Translations under genes and position numbers: made by a program
Shown: positions 16,801-25,066 of the stretch, piece by piece
Numbering within the stretch: the stretch's first letter is position 1
Layout: each line of letters begins with the position of its first letter
DNA from: Accumulibacter sp.
GTDB lineage: Bacteria > Pseudomonadota > Gammaproteobacteria > Burkholderiales > Rhodocyclaceae
Assembly (NCBI RefSeq): GCF_023806565.1
Contig: NZ_JAMTDV010000024.1
Span: 1 to 39,591 of the forward strand
Direction of reading: 5' to 3'
DNA: 39,591 nucleotides
The notes under the pieces: generated by a model
Database searches by the model: none
What the model saw: only the letters and a program-made list of their open reading frames with translations
Told to the model about the DNA's origin: nothing

Positions 16801-16947
16801 GTGGCGACCAAGATCGACCTGGCCAAGGCCTACCAGGAAATGGGCGATATCGAGGGGGCGCGCGAACTGCTGCAGGAAGTGGTCAATGAAGGGGATGCGG
16901 TGCAGCGGGAAACGGCTCTCGCCCTGCTGAGCGGCCTGCGCGAGTAA
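13885..16947 (+). CDS. fimV: FimV-family peptidoglycan-binding protein
   Basis: A large inner-membrane/periplasmic scaffold protein; in Pseudomonas FimV organises type IV pilus assembly and polar signalling. The product is about 1020 residues from GTG 13885 (AGGG at 13874-13877); a TTG at 13864 is an alternative. An N-terminal signal segment (AWAVASALALAAVPLTGGAAG) leads into the FimV N-domain GLGKVTVYSALGQPLRAELEV. Then come a LysM-like repeat (TYEVKRGDTLGSIAKELRPE), a coiled coil (ALKDANERLASLERNVAELQ), a Pro/Ala/Glu-rich linker, one transmembrane helix (FLAGSAGIAALLGAYWFA) with a KRRRE stop, an acidic cytoplasmic region with DLDFDL-type repeats, and the TPR-like FimV C-domain IDLAKAYQEMGDIEGARELL. 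The asd-fimV-truA order is conserved in betaproteobacteria. Confidence 0.93.
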   Translation: MAKKRHHTAGSLRPRTSAWAVASALALAAVPLTGGAAGLGKVTVYSALGQPLRAELEVFASREELAGMRAQVASPDTFRQAGVEFSPTLSGITLTVDKRANGQSIIRLTSAKPINDPFVDLLLELNWPTGRLVREYTFLLDPPDFAARSGAAAAPVITPPLVARPAVEARVAEAKPARVYRPRGGEAERRPADGAATYEVKRGDTLGSIAKELRPEGVSLDQMLLALFRANQDAFDQGNINRLKAGKILSVPDRASVEAVPREEARSAIVAQSTNWGAYRQKLATVAADSPARDEAAKQQVAGRITTRVEDKASPPVEPRDQLKVSKTELPGAKPQPSAAKRSDEDLIAKEKALKDANERLASLERNVAELQRLVELKSQNLAELERQAAARNAPAGDARKPAEAPPPPPAAVPAPAPVRPEPPPPAAVPAPAGKASELPAEAKPAEAVARPETRPEEPRVEAKAEAPAAAVEAPKPVEPAKPADMPKARAVMPPPPEEPGFFEELLGSTGFLAGSAGIAALLGAYWFAKRRRESDGELPLDDARTLAPTHDSIAAKSVFRSTGGQSVDTTNSMPHTDFSQAGPGSIDTDEVDPVAEADVYMAYGRDAQAEEILLEAKLKDPRRHAIHLKLLEIYASRKDAKPFGLLATELFNSTGGVGADWEKAVAMGRQFDPGNPLFASAKRDEAVTEAPVARAEETPEPTADTVTRPEQVLQMASAAAVAAGRPEETAARAALAEARPVPADVADLDFDLGASQPAPAPAAAANDGYLETTLAFSNATAGDALDFDLAASLPYSSLPAEADHREDVQLVDDASSLEETVLVASAPKPETAKAASDGLDFAFDLSPESPGEPAWEERTLTQGSATDDEAVLPQALEFDLALDESPTAGKEAARPTFDMSSINLDLASTDVQVGTATVIPGEPLEFSFDEDQEDTLVNADFSMEKTDAGAENSFGVLTDVTVGPEISSSEEVATKIDLAKAYQEMGDIEGARELLQEVVNEGDAVQRETALALLSGLRE

Positions 16948-16951
16948 TTCG

Positions 16952-17617
16952 GTGCAGGCGCACCGTGGCCCTGCCGGCCGCGGCGTCTCGCTCGGTCGCC
17001 GAGAAGGTTCCGGGATTGCCGTGCATCCAAGCACCTGCCTGATCGTCTGGCTGTTGCTGCTGGTGTTCATTCAGGGTCTGGAAGGTGTCCCGCTGATGGT
17101 CGCCCTCCTTGCCCTGCCAGTTCTCGGACGTCCGGCCTTGCGACATTTTGGGCAGCTTACCTGGCGCGCGCGCTGGCTCCTGCTGTCACTGTTCGTGATT
17201 CTTGCCTGGGGGGCGGCTGGTGATCCCGTATGGGACGGACCCATGGCAGCAACGCGAGAGGGTCTGATCGACGCATCGACGCATGTCGGACGTCTGCTGC
17301 TGGTGTTGATGGCAGTCGCGGTGTTGCGCCAGCGCATGTCACAAGCGGACCTGCTGACCGGCCTGCACCAACTTCTCGAGCCGCTGCGGCGTTGCCGGCT
17401 CGACGCTGATCGCGGCCTGGTGCGGCTGTTGCTGGTCCTGCGCTACCTGGAGACGATGCCGCGGCCACGCGACTGGCGTCGCCTGCTCGATCTCCCGGCC
17501 AGTGACGGGGGCGAGTGGATCGAACTGGCCGACCGCCACATGCGCACGCGTGATTACCTGGCGATCGCCCTGCTCGTCGTCGGCATCGTCGCGCTATTCT
17601 GCTTCCGGCAGGACTGA
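16952..17617 (+). CDS. Membrane protein resembling CbiQ/EcfT-type transporter subunits
   Basis: A 221-residue integral membrane protein with five hydrophobic segments: CLIVWLLLLVFIQGL, LMVALLALPVLG, WLLLSLFVILAWGA, VGRLLLVLMAVAVL and a C-terminal YLAIALLVVGIVALFCF. A cytoplasmic stretch around LLTGLHQLLEPLRRCRLDAD and RGLVRLLLVLRYLE resembles the coupling region of EcfT/CbiQ T-components. No A- or S-component gene is nearby, so a transport role is only a suggestion. The GTG at 16952 may not be the true start; GTG 17021 (reading VHPSTCLIVW) is equally possible. It sits four bases after fimV and four bases before truA, so it is cotranscribed. Confidence 0.7.
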   Translation: MQAHRGPAGRGVSLGRREGSGIAVHPSTCLIVWLLLLVFIQGLEGVPLMVALLALPVLGRPALRHFGQLTWRARWLLLSLFVILAWGAAGDPVWDGPMAATREGLIDASTHVGRLLLVLMAVAVLRQRMSQADLLTGLHQLLEPLRRCRLDADRGLVRLLLVLRYLETMPRPRDWRRLLDLPASDGGEWIELADRHMRTRDYLAIALLVVGIVALFCFRQD

Positions 17618-17620
17618 AGC

Positions 17621-18415
17621 ATGCGCATTGCCCTCGCCGTCGAGTACGATGGGAGCTGCTTTCGCGGCTGGCAGAAGCAACCGGGCGGCGGTACCGTCCA
17701 GGACGCACTGCAGGACGCCTTGCAGCAGTTCGCCACGCTGCCGGTCAACGTCGTTTGTGCCGGACGTACCGATGCCGGCGTCCATGCCACGGGGCAGGTG
17801 GTGCATTTCGATACGCCGCTCGATCGCGCGATGCATGCCTGGGTGCGTGCCGCCAACACCTTCCTGCCACCGGCAGTGGCGGTACGCTGGGCGCAACTGG
17901 TCAGCGACGATTTTCATGCGCGCTCTTCGGCGCACTCCCGGCATTACCGCTATCTGCTGCTCAATCGGCCGCACCGGACCGGTGTCTGGCAGGGCAGGGT
18001 CGGCTGGCATCATCATCCGCTTGATCTCGGCAGGATGCAGGCAGCGGCGCAGCTCTTGCTCGGCGAGCGCGATTTCTCCGCCTTCCGGGCAGCCGAATGC
18101 CAGGCCAACTCGCCGGTCAAGATCATGCGGCGTGCCGAGATTCGGCGTTTCGGCGACCTGCTGGTCTTCGACTTCGAGGCTTCGGCCTTCCTTCACCACA
18201 TGGTGCGCAATCTGGTCGGCAGCCTGGTCTTCGTGGGTCAGGGCAAACGCCCGCCGGAGTGGATCGGAGAACTGCTGGCGGCCGCAGACCGCCGCCTGGC
18301 TGCGCCAACCTTCGTCGCGGCCGGTCTTTATCTGGTGGCTGTTGGCTATTCGCCGCGCTGGGGGCTGCCGGCTGTCGGCGACCCCTTGTTCTTTCCCGGG
18401 ATTCCCGGACTCTGA
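17621..18415 (+). CDS. truA: tRNA pseudouridine(38-40) synthase
   Basis: Converts uridines 38-40 of the tRNA anticodon arm to pseudouridine. The product is 264 residues, the normal length. It has the N-terminal RIALAVEYDGSCFRGWQKQP and catalytic Asp51 in AGRTDAGVHATGQV. It also shows the conserved FHARSSAHSRHYRY, RDFSAFRAAECQ and FLHHMVRNLVGSL segments. It lies between the EcfT-like gene and trpF with short spacings. Confidence 0.97.
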   Translation: MRIALAVEYDGSCFRGWQKQPGGGTVQDALQDALQQFATLPVNVVCAGRTDAGVHATGQVVHFDTPLDRAMHAWVRAANTFLPPAVAVRWAQLVSDDFHARSSAHSRHYRYLLLNRPHRTGVWQGRVGWHHHPLDLGRMQAAAQLLLGERDFSAFRAAECQANSPVKIMRRAEIRRFGDLLVFDFEASAFLHHMVRNLVGSLVFVGQGKRPPEWIGELLAAADRRLAAPTFVAAGLYLVAVGYSPRWGLPAVGDPLFFPGIPGL

Positions 18416-18425
18416 GGAGTTGCCG

Positions 18426-19043
18426 ATGCCTCCCCGTATCAAGATTTGCGGGCTGACCCGTGTCGAGGACCTGGAACTCGCCGTGCAGGCCGGCGCCGAT
18501 GCACTTGGCCTCGTCTTCTACCCGCCGAGTCCGCGCTGCGTCGACCTGCCGACTGCGACGTGCCTGGCGCGCGCCGCGCCACCCCTGGTCAGCGTCGTCG
18601 GACTGTTCGTCAACGCCGCTCCGGCGGTGGTGCGCGCTACCCTGGCGGCAGTGCCGATCCATCTGCTGCAGTTCCACGGCGACGAGGACGAGGCGTACTG
18701 CCGACAGTTCGATCGACCCTACATCAAGGCCGCCCGCGTTCGGCCGGGCATCGATTTGGTACAATACGCGGCTGCGTTCCCTTCGGCGCAGGCCATCCTG
18801 CTCGACGCCTTCGTCGACGGCTACGGCGGCGGTGGCAAGGTTTTCGACTGGTCGCTGGTACCTCGGGCGCTGGCCAAGGGGATGATTCTCTCCGGTGGTC
18901 TCGATGCCGACAACGTCGGCGAAGCCGTACGTCGCCTGCGACCGGCCGCGGTCGACGTCTCTTCCGGGGTCGAGGCGAGCAAGGGCATCAAGGATGCCGG
19001 CAAGATGCGTGCTTTCGTGGCGGCAGTGCGCGCGGCCGGTTAA
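18426..19043 (+). CDS. trpF: Phosphoribosylanthranilate isomerase
   Basis: Amadori rearrangement of phosphoribosylanthranilate, the third step of tryptophan synthesis. A TIM-barrel of 205 residues starting MPPRIKICGLTRVEDLELAV. The catalytic Cys is in KICGLT and the catalytic Asp is in LLDAFVDGYGGGGK. The phosphate-binding LSGGLDADNVGEAV and DVSSGVEASKGIKD motifs are intact. ATG 18426 has GAGGAG (18414-18419) upstream. It is separate from trpC, as is usual in betaproteobacteria. Confidence 0.97.
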   Translation: MPPRIKICGLTRVEDLELAVQAGADALGLVFYPPSPRCVDLPTATCLARAAPPLVSVVGLFVNAAPAVVRATLAAVPIHLLQFHGDEDEAYCRQFDRPYIKAARVRPGIDLVQYAAAFPSAQAILLDAFVDGYGGGGKVFDWSLVPRALAKGMILSGGLDADNVGEAVRRLRPAAVDVSSGVEASKGIKDAGKMRAFVAAVRAAG

Positions 19044-19207
19044 TCCACGCAGCGAGCGAAAGAGGTGGATGGCTGATGCGTAGGAAATGCGGTGGTCGAA
19101 CGCGCGCCTGTTGGCGACGGCACGCGGCCAAACATACGTGATGTGGCAACGGTTGCTGCGGACGCGGCGCGAGCATTTTGTCCCAACCGCTTGCAAGGAG
19201 AGTGTGG

Positions 19208-20413
19208 ATGGCCGAGCATGATTATGATTTACCCGACGCCAAGGGCCATTTTGGTCCCTACGGAGGCGTCTTCGTCGCGGAGACCCTGATCGCGGCACTC
19301 GATGAACTCAGGGCGGGATACGCTGCCGCGCAGCGCGATCCGCAGTTCATCGCCGAATTTGCCTACGAACTCAAACATTACGTCGGTCGGCCGAGCCCGA
19401 TCTATCACGCCAGACATTGGTCGGAACTTCTCGGTGGTGCGCAGATCTACCTGAAACGCGAGGATCTCAACCACACCGGTGCGCACAAGATCAACAACTG
19501 CATCGGACAGGCACTGCTGGCGCGGCGCATGGGTAAGCCACGGGTGATCGCCGAAACCGGCGCCGGTCAGCATGGCGTGGCGACGGCTACCGTGGCCGCG
19601 CGCTACGGGATGCGCTGTGTCGTATACATGGGTGCAGAAGACATGCGCCGGCAGGCGGCCAACGTCTACCGCATGAAGTTGCTCGGAGCCACCGTGGTGG
19701 CGGTGGAAAGCGGTTCGCGGACGCTCAAGGACGCCTTGAACGAGGCGATGCGCGACTGGGTGACGAATGTTTCGGACACCTTTTATATCATCGGCACGGT
19801 GGCGGGTCCGCACCCCTATCCGATGATGGTACGCGACTTTCAATCGGTCATCGGTCGCGAGTCGATCGATCAGATGCAGGAGCAGTGCGGGCGTCAGCCA
19901 GACGCCGTGATTGCCTGCGTGGGCGGTGGCTCCAATGCAATGGGGATTTTCCATCCCTACATCCCGCTTGCCGGAGTGCGCCTGATTGGCGTCGAGGCGG
20001 CCGGTGACGGGATTGCCAGCGGACGCCATGCGGCCTCCCTGACGGCGGGTCGCCCCGGCGTACTGCACGGCAACCGGACCTATCTGCTGCAGGACGAGAA
20101 CGGTCAGATCACCGAAACCCACTCGATTTCCGCCGGTCTCGATTATCCGGGCGTCGGCCCCGAGCATGCCTGGCTCAAGGACAGTGGTCGGGCGGAGTAT
20201 GTCAGCATCAGCGATGGCGAGGCCTTGCAGGCGTTCCACGACCTCTGCCGTTTCGAGGGGATCATTCCGGCGCTCGAGTCGAGCCATGCCCTGGCGTACG
20301 CCAGCAGGTTGGCGCCGACCCTGGCGAAAGACACCATCCTGCTGGTCAACCTCTCCGGGCGCGGTGACAAGGACATGCACACCGTTGCCGAAAGATCAGG
20401 GATCCACTTCTGA
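19208..20413 (+). CDS. trpB: Tryptophan synthase beta subunit
   Basis: PLP enzyme that condenses indole with serine to give tryptophan. The 401-residue product starts [23 protein letters not shown]-binding Lys94 lies in [10 protein letters not shown]. The [27 protein letters not shown] and [12 protein letters not shown] motifs are all present. ATG 19208 is supported by AAGGAG at 19195-19200. A 164-bp gap separates it from trpF and shows no clear terminator. trpA follows two bases after the stop. Confidence 0.98.
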   Translation: MAEHDYDLPDAKGHFGPYGGVFVAETLIAALDELRAGYAAAQRDPQFIAEFAYELKHYVGRPSPIYHARHWSELLGGAQIYLKREDLNHTGAHKINNCIGQALLARRMGKPRVIAETGAGQHGVATATVAARYGMRCVVYMGAEDMRRQAANVYRMKLLGATVVAVESGSRTLKDALNEAMRDWVTNVSDTFYIIGTVAGPHPYPMMVRDFQSVIGRESIDQMQEQCGRQPDAVIACVGGGSNAMGIFHPYIPLAGVRLIGVEAAGDGIASGRHAASLTAGRPGVLHGNRTYLLQDENGQITETHSISAGLDYPGVGPEHAWLKDSGRAEYVSISDGEALQAFHDLCRFEGIIPALESSHALAYASRLAPTLAKDTILLVNLSGRGDKDMHTVAERSGIHF

Positions 20414-20415
20414 CC

Positions 20416-21249
20416 ATGACGAAAATCAAGGCTGTATTTGAACGGCTGCAGGGGCAAGGGCGCAAGGCGCTGATTCCGTTCATCACCGCCGGTGATCCCG
20501 ATCCGGCACTGACCGTCCCGCTGTTGCACGCGCTGGTCAAGGCCGGTGCCGACATCGTTGAATTGGGCGTGCCGTTCTCCGATCCGATGGCCGACGGACC
20601 GACCATCCAGCGGGCGTCGGAGCGGGCGTTGGCGAAGGGGGTGAGCCTGCGGCAGGTGCTCGCGCTGGTCACCGAGTTTCGGGGCGACGACCAGGAGACC
20701 CCGATCGTCCTCATGGGTTATGCCAATCCGATCGAGGCAATGGGGGTCGAGGCGTTTTCCCGGGCGGCGGCAGCGGCTGGTGTGGACGGTGTCCTGGTGG
20801 TCGACTATCCGCCCGAGGAAGGAAGCGAATTTGCCGAGATCCTGCACCGCCACGGACTCGATCCGATCTTCCTGCTCGCACCGACCTCGAGCGAGGCACG
20901 CATCGCGCAGGTGGGCGCGCTGGCCAGTGGTTACATCTACTACGTGTCGCTCAAGGGGGTTACCGGATCTGCGTCGCTCGACGTTGCTGCCGTGGCCGAG
21001 CGGATTCCCGAGATCAGGGCGCGTACCGGCGTTCCGGTGGGCGTTGGCTTCGGCATCCGTGACGCGGCGACGGCGGCTGCGGTGGCAGCGGTTGCCGATG
21101 CCGTGGTGGTTGGCAGCCGGATCATCGAGGAGATCGAGCGCGCGCTTCCCGAACAGGCCTGCGCGCAGGTTTTCGCACTGGTCGCGGAGCTTCGCAGCGG
21201 GATCGATGCGGCCGTCGTTGCCGCGGGGAGAAAGACATGGGCTGGCTGA
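20416..21249 (+). CDS. trpA: Tryptophan synthase alpha subunit
   Basis: Cleaves indole-3-glycerol phosphate to indole, which is channelled to TrpB. The product is 277 residues, somewhat longer than the 268 of enterobacteria. Catalytic Glu49 ([11 protein letters not shown]) and Asp60 ([10 protein letters not shown]) occupy the canonical positions. The [15 protein letters not shown] loop 6 and the [13 protein letters not shown] phosphate-binding segment are intact. The gene overlaps the start of accD by 13 bp, so accD is probably translationally coupled to it. Confidence 0.98.
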   Translation: MTKIKAVFERLQGQGRKALIPFITAGDPDPALTVPLLHALVKAGADIVELGVPFSDPMADGPTIQRASERALAKGVSLRQVLALVTEFRGDDQETPIVLMGYANPIEAMGVEAFSRAAAAAGVDGVLVVDYPPEEGSEFAEILHRHGLDPIFLLAPTSSEARIAQVGALASGYIYYVSLKGVTGSASLDVAAVAERIPEIRARTGVPVGVGFGIRDAATAAAVAAVADAVVVGSRIIEEIERALPEQACAQVFALVAELRSGIDAAVVAAGRKTWAG

Positions 21250-22109
21250 ACAGGCTGTTGCCACCAAAGATCAAGCGCAATGACGATGGTGCCGCGCGTC
21301 GCTCATCGCTGCCCGGGGGGCTTTGGAGCAAGTGCCCGGCTTGCGATACGGTGCTCTATGCGACCGATCTCGCGAACAACTGCAACGTCTGTCCAAAGTG
21401 TGGTCATCACAAGCGCCTCGAATCGCGGGCGCGCATCGATCTGCTGCTCGATGCCGAAGGCCGCACCGAGATAGCCGCCGAGGTGCTGCCCGTAGATAGC
21501 CTCTCCTTCAAGGACAGCCGGCGTTATCCGGATCGTCTGCAGGAGGCCGCCCGGTCCACCGGCGAGACCGACGCACTGGTCGTCATGCGTGGTTCGATCC
21601 ATTCGCTGCCCGTGGTGCTCGCCGTTTTCGAGTTCGAATTCATGGGCGGGTCGATGGGGTCGGTGCTCGGTGAACGCTTCGTGCGTGGGGTGCAAGCGGC
21701 AATCGAGAACGCGCTGCCGTTCGTCTGTGTTACCGCTTCGGGTGGGGCGCGCATGCAGGAAGGCCTCTTTTCCCTGATGCAGATGGCCAAGACGACGGCC
21801 GTCCTGACCTGCCTTTCGGAGGCCAGGCTGCCGTTCATCTCGATCCTCACCGATCCGACGATGGGTGGCGTTTCCGCCTCGTTCGCCTTCATCGGTGACG
21901 TCGTGATTGCGGAGCCGGGTGCCTTGATCGGTTTTGCCGGACCGCGCGTCATCGAACAGACGGTCCGCGAGACCTTGCCGCAAGGGTTTCAGCGCTCCGA
22001 ATTCCTGCTCGAGAAAGGAGCGATCGACATGATCGTCGACCGCCGGGAAATGAAGAAGCGCTTGACTGGCCTGCTCGCTCTGCTGCAGAAGCGGTCCGCA
22101 TTGCCGTGA
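21237..22109 (+). CDS. accD: Acetyl-CoA carboxylase carboxyltransferase beta subunit
   Basis: Beta subunit of the carboxyltransferase that makes malonyl-CoA for fatty acid synthesis. The 290-residue protein begins [20 protein letters not shown]. It has the N-terminal zinc ribbon of Cys33/Cys36 (CPAC) and Cys52/Cys55 (CPKC), followed by the crotonase-like core with [32 protein letters not shown] and [13 protein letters not shown]. The alpha subunit AccA is not in the window. trpBA-accD-folC is a widely conserved order. Confidence 0.97.
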   Translation: MGWLNRLLPPKIKRNDDGAARRSSLPGGLWSKCPACDTVLYATDLANNCNVCPKCGHHKRLESRARIDLLLDAEGRTEIAAEVLPVDSLSFKDSRRYPDRLQEAARSTGETDALVVMRGSIHSLPVVLAVFEFEFMGGSMGSVLGERFVRGVQAAIENALPFVCVTASGGARMQEGLFSLMQMAKTTAVLTCLSEARLPFISILTDPTMGGVSASFAFIGDVVIAEPGALIGFAGPRVIEQTVRETLPQGFQRSEFLLEKGAIDMIVDRREMKKRLTGLLALLQKRSALP

Positions 22110-22119
22110 GCGGGCGGGC

Positions 22120-23529
22120 GTGAGCGGGCAGTCGGCAAGTTCCGTTGCGCTCTCGTACCCCACGCTGCAGGCCTGGCTGGCGCACATCGAGAACCTGCAC
22201 CCGCGGGGCCACGCGGGGATCGAACTGGGGCTCGAACGCGTCCTGTGCGTCCGGCAAGAGTTGGCGCCGCCTCCGCAATGCCCGCTGATCACGGTAGGCG
22301 GTACCAATGGCAAGGGGTCGACCTGTGCCTATCTCGAAGCGATCTACTGCTTTGCTGGTTACCGTGTCGCCTGCTATACGTCCCCTCACCTGCTCGAATA
22401 CAACGAACGCGTACGCATCGATCGGTTGCCAGTGGCCGATGGCACGCTTTGCCAGGCATTCGCCAGCGTCGAGAAGGCGCGACTGGCGGCGGGAGGTGTC
22501 CCCCTGACCTACTTCGAGTTTGGCACGCTTGCCGCCATGGAGGTCTTTCGTCTGCAGCAGGCCGAGGTGCTGATTCTCGAGGTGGGGCTGGGTGGCCGTC
22601 TCGATGCCGTAAATGCCTACGATCCCGATTGTTCGGTGGTGACCGGCATTGCGCTGGATCACACCGAGTGGCTTGGTTCGACGCGCGCCGCGATCGGTTT
22701 CGAGAAGGCGGGAATCTTCCGTTGTGGAAAGCCGGCGCTTTGCGCTGACCCTGACCCGCCGCAGTCGCTGCTCGACCACGCCCAGGCAATCGGTGCCGAC
22801 CTGCACTTGCTCGGTCGCGATTTCGGATACGTCGGGGACAGGCAGCAATGGACCTTCTGGGGCCGTCACGGTTTGCGGCGTGCCGGCCTGGCGCCGCCGG
22901 GTCTGCGCGGCGCCTGTCAATTGCGCAATACCGCTGCTGCCCTGGCGGTCGTCGAACTGCTCAAGCCACGGCTGCCGGTTTCCATGCAGGCGCTTCGGCG
23001 CGGCCTGATCGAGCTGGAATTGCCGGCGCGTTTTCAGGTTCTGCCCGGTCGTCCGGCAATCGTTCTCGACGTCGCGCACAACCCCCAAGCCGTCGCCGGA
23101 CTGGCCGAAAACCTGGCCGACATGCCGTTCTTCGCCCACACCATCGCGGTGGTCGGCATGCTCGCCGACAAGGATCTCGCCGGTTCGCTGGCCGCGCTCG
23201 CCGCCCGCGTTGACGCCTGGTTGCTGGCGGACCTGGACGTGCCGCGCGGCGCTCCGGCGGCGTCACTGGCGGCGGCAATCGGCACGGCGCGTGTTGGCGG
23301 CCGGGTCGAATGCCTTGCATCGCCGGCGCAAGCCTTCGCGCGGGCGGCCGAGTTGGCCGAGGAAAATGATAGAATCGTCGTTTTTGGATCGTTCCACACG
23401 GTCGCTGCAGTCGTACGCAGCATGCGTGCCGGCTGCCAGGGACTTGTGAAGTATCGTGGCGAGCAGGCCCAGATGTCAGACCAGAGCGAGCAGCGCAGCA
23501 GACTGGCCGTGCGGCAGATTGGTTCATGA
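22120..23529 (+). CDS. folC: Bifunctional folylpolyglutamate/dihydrofolate synthase
   Basis: Adds glutamate to dihydropteroate and folate derivatives in the cytoplasm, as Mur-ligase-type ATPases do. The product is 469 residues from a GTG start, about 40 longer than E. coli FolC. The P-loop TVGGTNGKGSTCAYLEA is at about 58-74. SPHLLEYNERVRI, the omega-loop region, EVGLGGRLDAVNAYDPD and ALDHTEWLG are present, and the C-terminal domain contains VLDVAHNPQAVAGLAENL. The C-terminal 35 residues after VFGSFHTVAAV are extra, polar and poorly conserved. It lies 10 bp after accD. Confidence 0.95.
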   Translation: MSGQSASSVALSYPTLQAWLAHIENLHPRGHAGIELGLERVLCVRQELAPPPQCPLITVGGTNGKGSTCAYLEAIYCFAGYRVACYTSPHLLEYNERVRIDRLPVADGTLCQAFASVEKARLAAGGVPLTYFEFGTLAAMEVFRLQQAEVLILEVGLGGRLDAVNAYDPDCSVVTGIALDHTEWLGSTRAAIGFEKAGIFRCGKPALCADPDPPQSLLDHAQAIGADLHLLGRDFGYVGDRQQWTFWGRHGLRRAGLAPPGLRGACQLRNTAAALAVVELLKPRLPVSMQALRRGLIELELPARFQVLPGRPAIVLDVAHNPQAVAGLAENLADMPFFAHTIAVVGMLADKDLAGSLAALAARVDAWLLADLDVPRGAPAASLAAAIGTARVGGRVECLASPAQAFARAAELAEENDRIVVFGSFHTVAAVVRSMRAGCQGLVKYRGEQAQMSDQSEQRSRLAVRQIGS

Positions 23530-23563
23530 GCCTTGACCGGAACAACGCGAGCGTACGCCCCTG

Positions 23564-24571
23564 ATGACCGAAACCCCTGACCCGCAACTGCAACTCAAGA
23601 AACGGGCCCGCCGCCGCCTCGTCGGGGCGGTGGCGTTTGCCGGGCTGGCTGCGGTGATCCTGCCGATGGTCATGGACGACGAACCCAGGCAGCCAGTGCA
23701 GGAAGTTCCGATACGCATTCCCGGCCAGGATCAGGTGCCTCCCTTCAACCCCCCGGGGTTGGCGGCCAAGGCTGCGCCGGCAGCAGCGACGACCGGTGCC
23801 GCGGTGGTCAGTGGTGACGAGCAAGCCAAGGCGTCCGGCACCTCGCAGCCGGCAGCGCCGCCAGTGGCCAAGGCGTCGGCCGAGACGAGCGACAAGGCAG
23901 GCGGCAAGGTGCCGGAAAAGAAGGTCGCCAAACCGGCGGAGAAGCCGGCGGAGAAGCCGGCGGAGAAGAAGACGAGCAAGGCAGCAGAAGGGCCTCCCGA
24001 CAAAAAGGCAGTCGTCAAGCCGCCAGAAAAGCCAGCCGAGAAGGCTGTGGAGAAAAAGCCGCCTGCGCCGGTGGCAAGCCCGCCGGCCGACAAGACCACC
24101 GACAAGAAACTTGCCAAAGCCGCCGAGAAGCCGGTCGAGAAGAAGGTCGAAAAAAGCCCGGAGAAGACCCCGGAGAAGGCGGCCGAAAAGGTGCCCGCCA
24201 AGAAAGTCGAAAAGCCGGCCGAGAAACCGTCAGCCGATTCGCCGACCGACGATTCCGCCAAGGCTACTGCGGAAGATGCCCCGCACGCCAGCCCGGCACC
24301 TGCCGGCAAGCCGGCGGAAGGCGCTGCCGCCAAACCGGCCGGGCAGCAGGTGATTCTGATCGGCACCTTTGCCAACCCGGAAAACGCCAAGCAACTGCAG
24401 AGCAAGATTGGCGGCGCCGGTGTCAATAGCTATACCGAAGTGCTCGACACTGCGGAGGGCAAGAAAATTCGCGTCCGTGCCGGGCCTTTCGCAACTCGCG
24501 AGGCCGCCGAGAAAGCGCTCGAACGCTTGAAGAAGGCGGGTGTGACCGGAGTTGTCGCCGGCCGGCAATGA
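23564..24571 (+). CDS. SPOR-domain cell-envelope protein (DedD-like)
   Basis: A 335-residue, type II-oriented inner-membrane protein. A basic N-terminus (LQLKKRARRRLVG) precedes one transmembrane helix (GAVAFAGLAAVILPMVM). A long, low-complexity Lys/Ala/Pro/Glu linker follows (about 65-255) with many PAEKPAEK-type repeats. The C-terminal SPOR domain (about 260-335, VILIGTFANPENAKQLQSKI to FATREAAEKALERLKKAG) binds denuded septal peptidoglycan. The folC-dedD-cvpA-purF order also occurs in E. coli, so it is probably the DedD equivalent acting in division. Its stop overlaps the cvpA start. Confidence 0.9.
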   Translation: MTETPDPQLQLKKRARRRLVGAVAFAGLAAVILPMVMDDEPRQPVQEVPIRIPGQDQVPPFNPPGLAAKAAPAAATTGAAVVSGDEQAKASGTSQPAAPPVAKASAETSDKAGGKVPEKKVAKPAEKPAEKPAEKKTSKAAEGPPDKKAVVKPPEKPAEKAVEKKPPAPVASPPADKTTDKKLAKAAEKPVEKKVEKSPEKTPEKAAEKVPAKKVEKPAEKPSADSPTDDSAKATAEDAPHASPAPAGKPAEGAAAKPAGQQVILIGTFANPENAKQLQSKIGGAGVNSYTEVLDTAEGKKIRVRAGPFATREAAEKALERLKKAGVTGVVAGRQ

Positions 24572-25056
24572 CAGGTTTCGACTACCTCGTGCTGGTGATC
24601 GTCGTCGCTTCGCTGTTGCTGGGCATGTGGCGCGGTGTGGTGGGCGAGATCATCGCACTCGTGGCCTGGGTGCTTGCCTTCTTCGCGGCCAAATGGTGGG
24701 GTACGCAGGTTTCGGTGTGGTTCGGGGGGATCGCCGACCCGAGCTTGCGCCTGGTCGCTGGCTGGGTGGCGGTGTTCGTCGGCGTCCTGGTCGCGATGGC
24801 GCTTCTTCGCCTGGCGGTGCGCGGCCTGATCCGGGCATTGGGAATGAGTTTGAGCGATCGTCTGCTGGGGATCGTTTTCGGCTTGGCGCGCGGCTTGCTG
24901 ATCGTGCTGATCCTGGTTGCCATGGGCGGCATGACCGCGCTACCGAAAGAAAAGTGGTGGAGCGATGCGTATTTCGCTGCTCCGCTCGAAACAGCCGTGG
25001 TCGCCGGCAAACCGTGGTTGCCATCGGACGTGGCCAAACGAATCAGGTTCGGGTAG
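24568..25056 (+). CDS. cvpA: CvpA-family inner-membrane protein
   Basis: A 162-residue membrane protein with four hydrophobic segments, beginning MTGFDYLVLVIVVASLLLGM with the family's FDYxxLxIxxxSxLLGxxRG start. It includes GLARGLLIVLILVAMGG and the C-terminal segment LPKEKWWSDAYFAAPLE. CvpA was named for colicin V production and is implicated in envelope homeostasis. It overlaps the SPOR gene by four bases and lies 10 bp before purF, the classic cvpA-purF pair. Confidence 0.93.
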   Translation: MTGFDYLVLVIVVASLLLGMWRGVVGEIIALVAWVLAFFAAKWWGTQVSVWFGGIADPSLRLVAGWVAVFVGVLVAMALLRLAVRGLIRALGMSLSDRLLGIVFGLARGLLIVLILVAMGGMTALPKEKWWSDAYFAAPLETAVVAGKPWLPSDVAKRIRFG

Positions 25057-25066
25057 GGAAGACACT

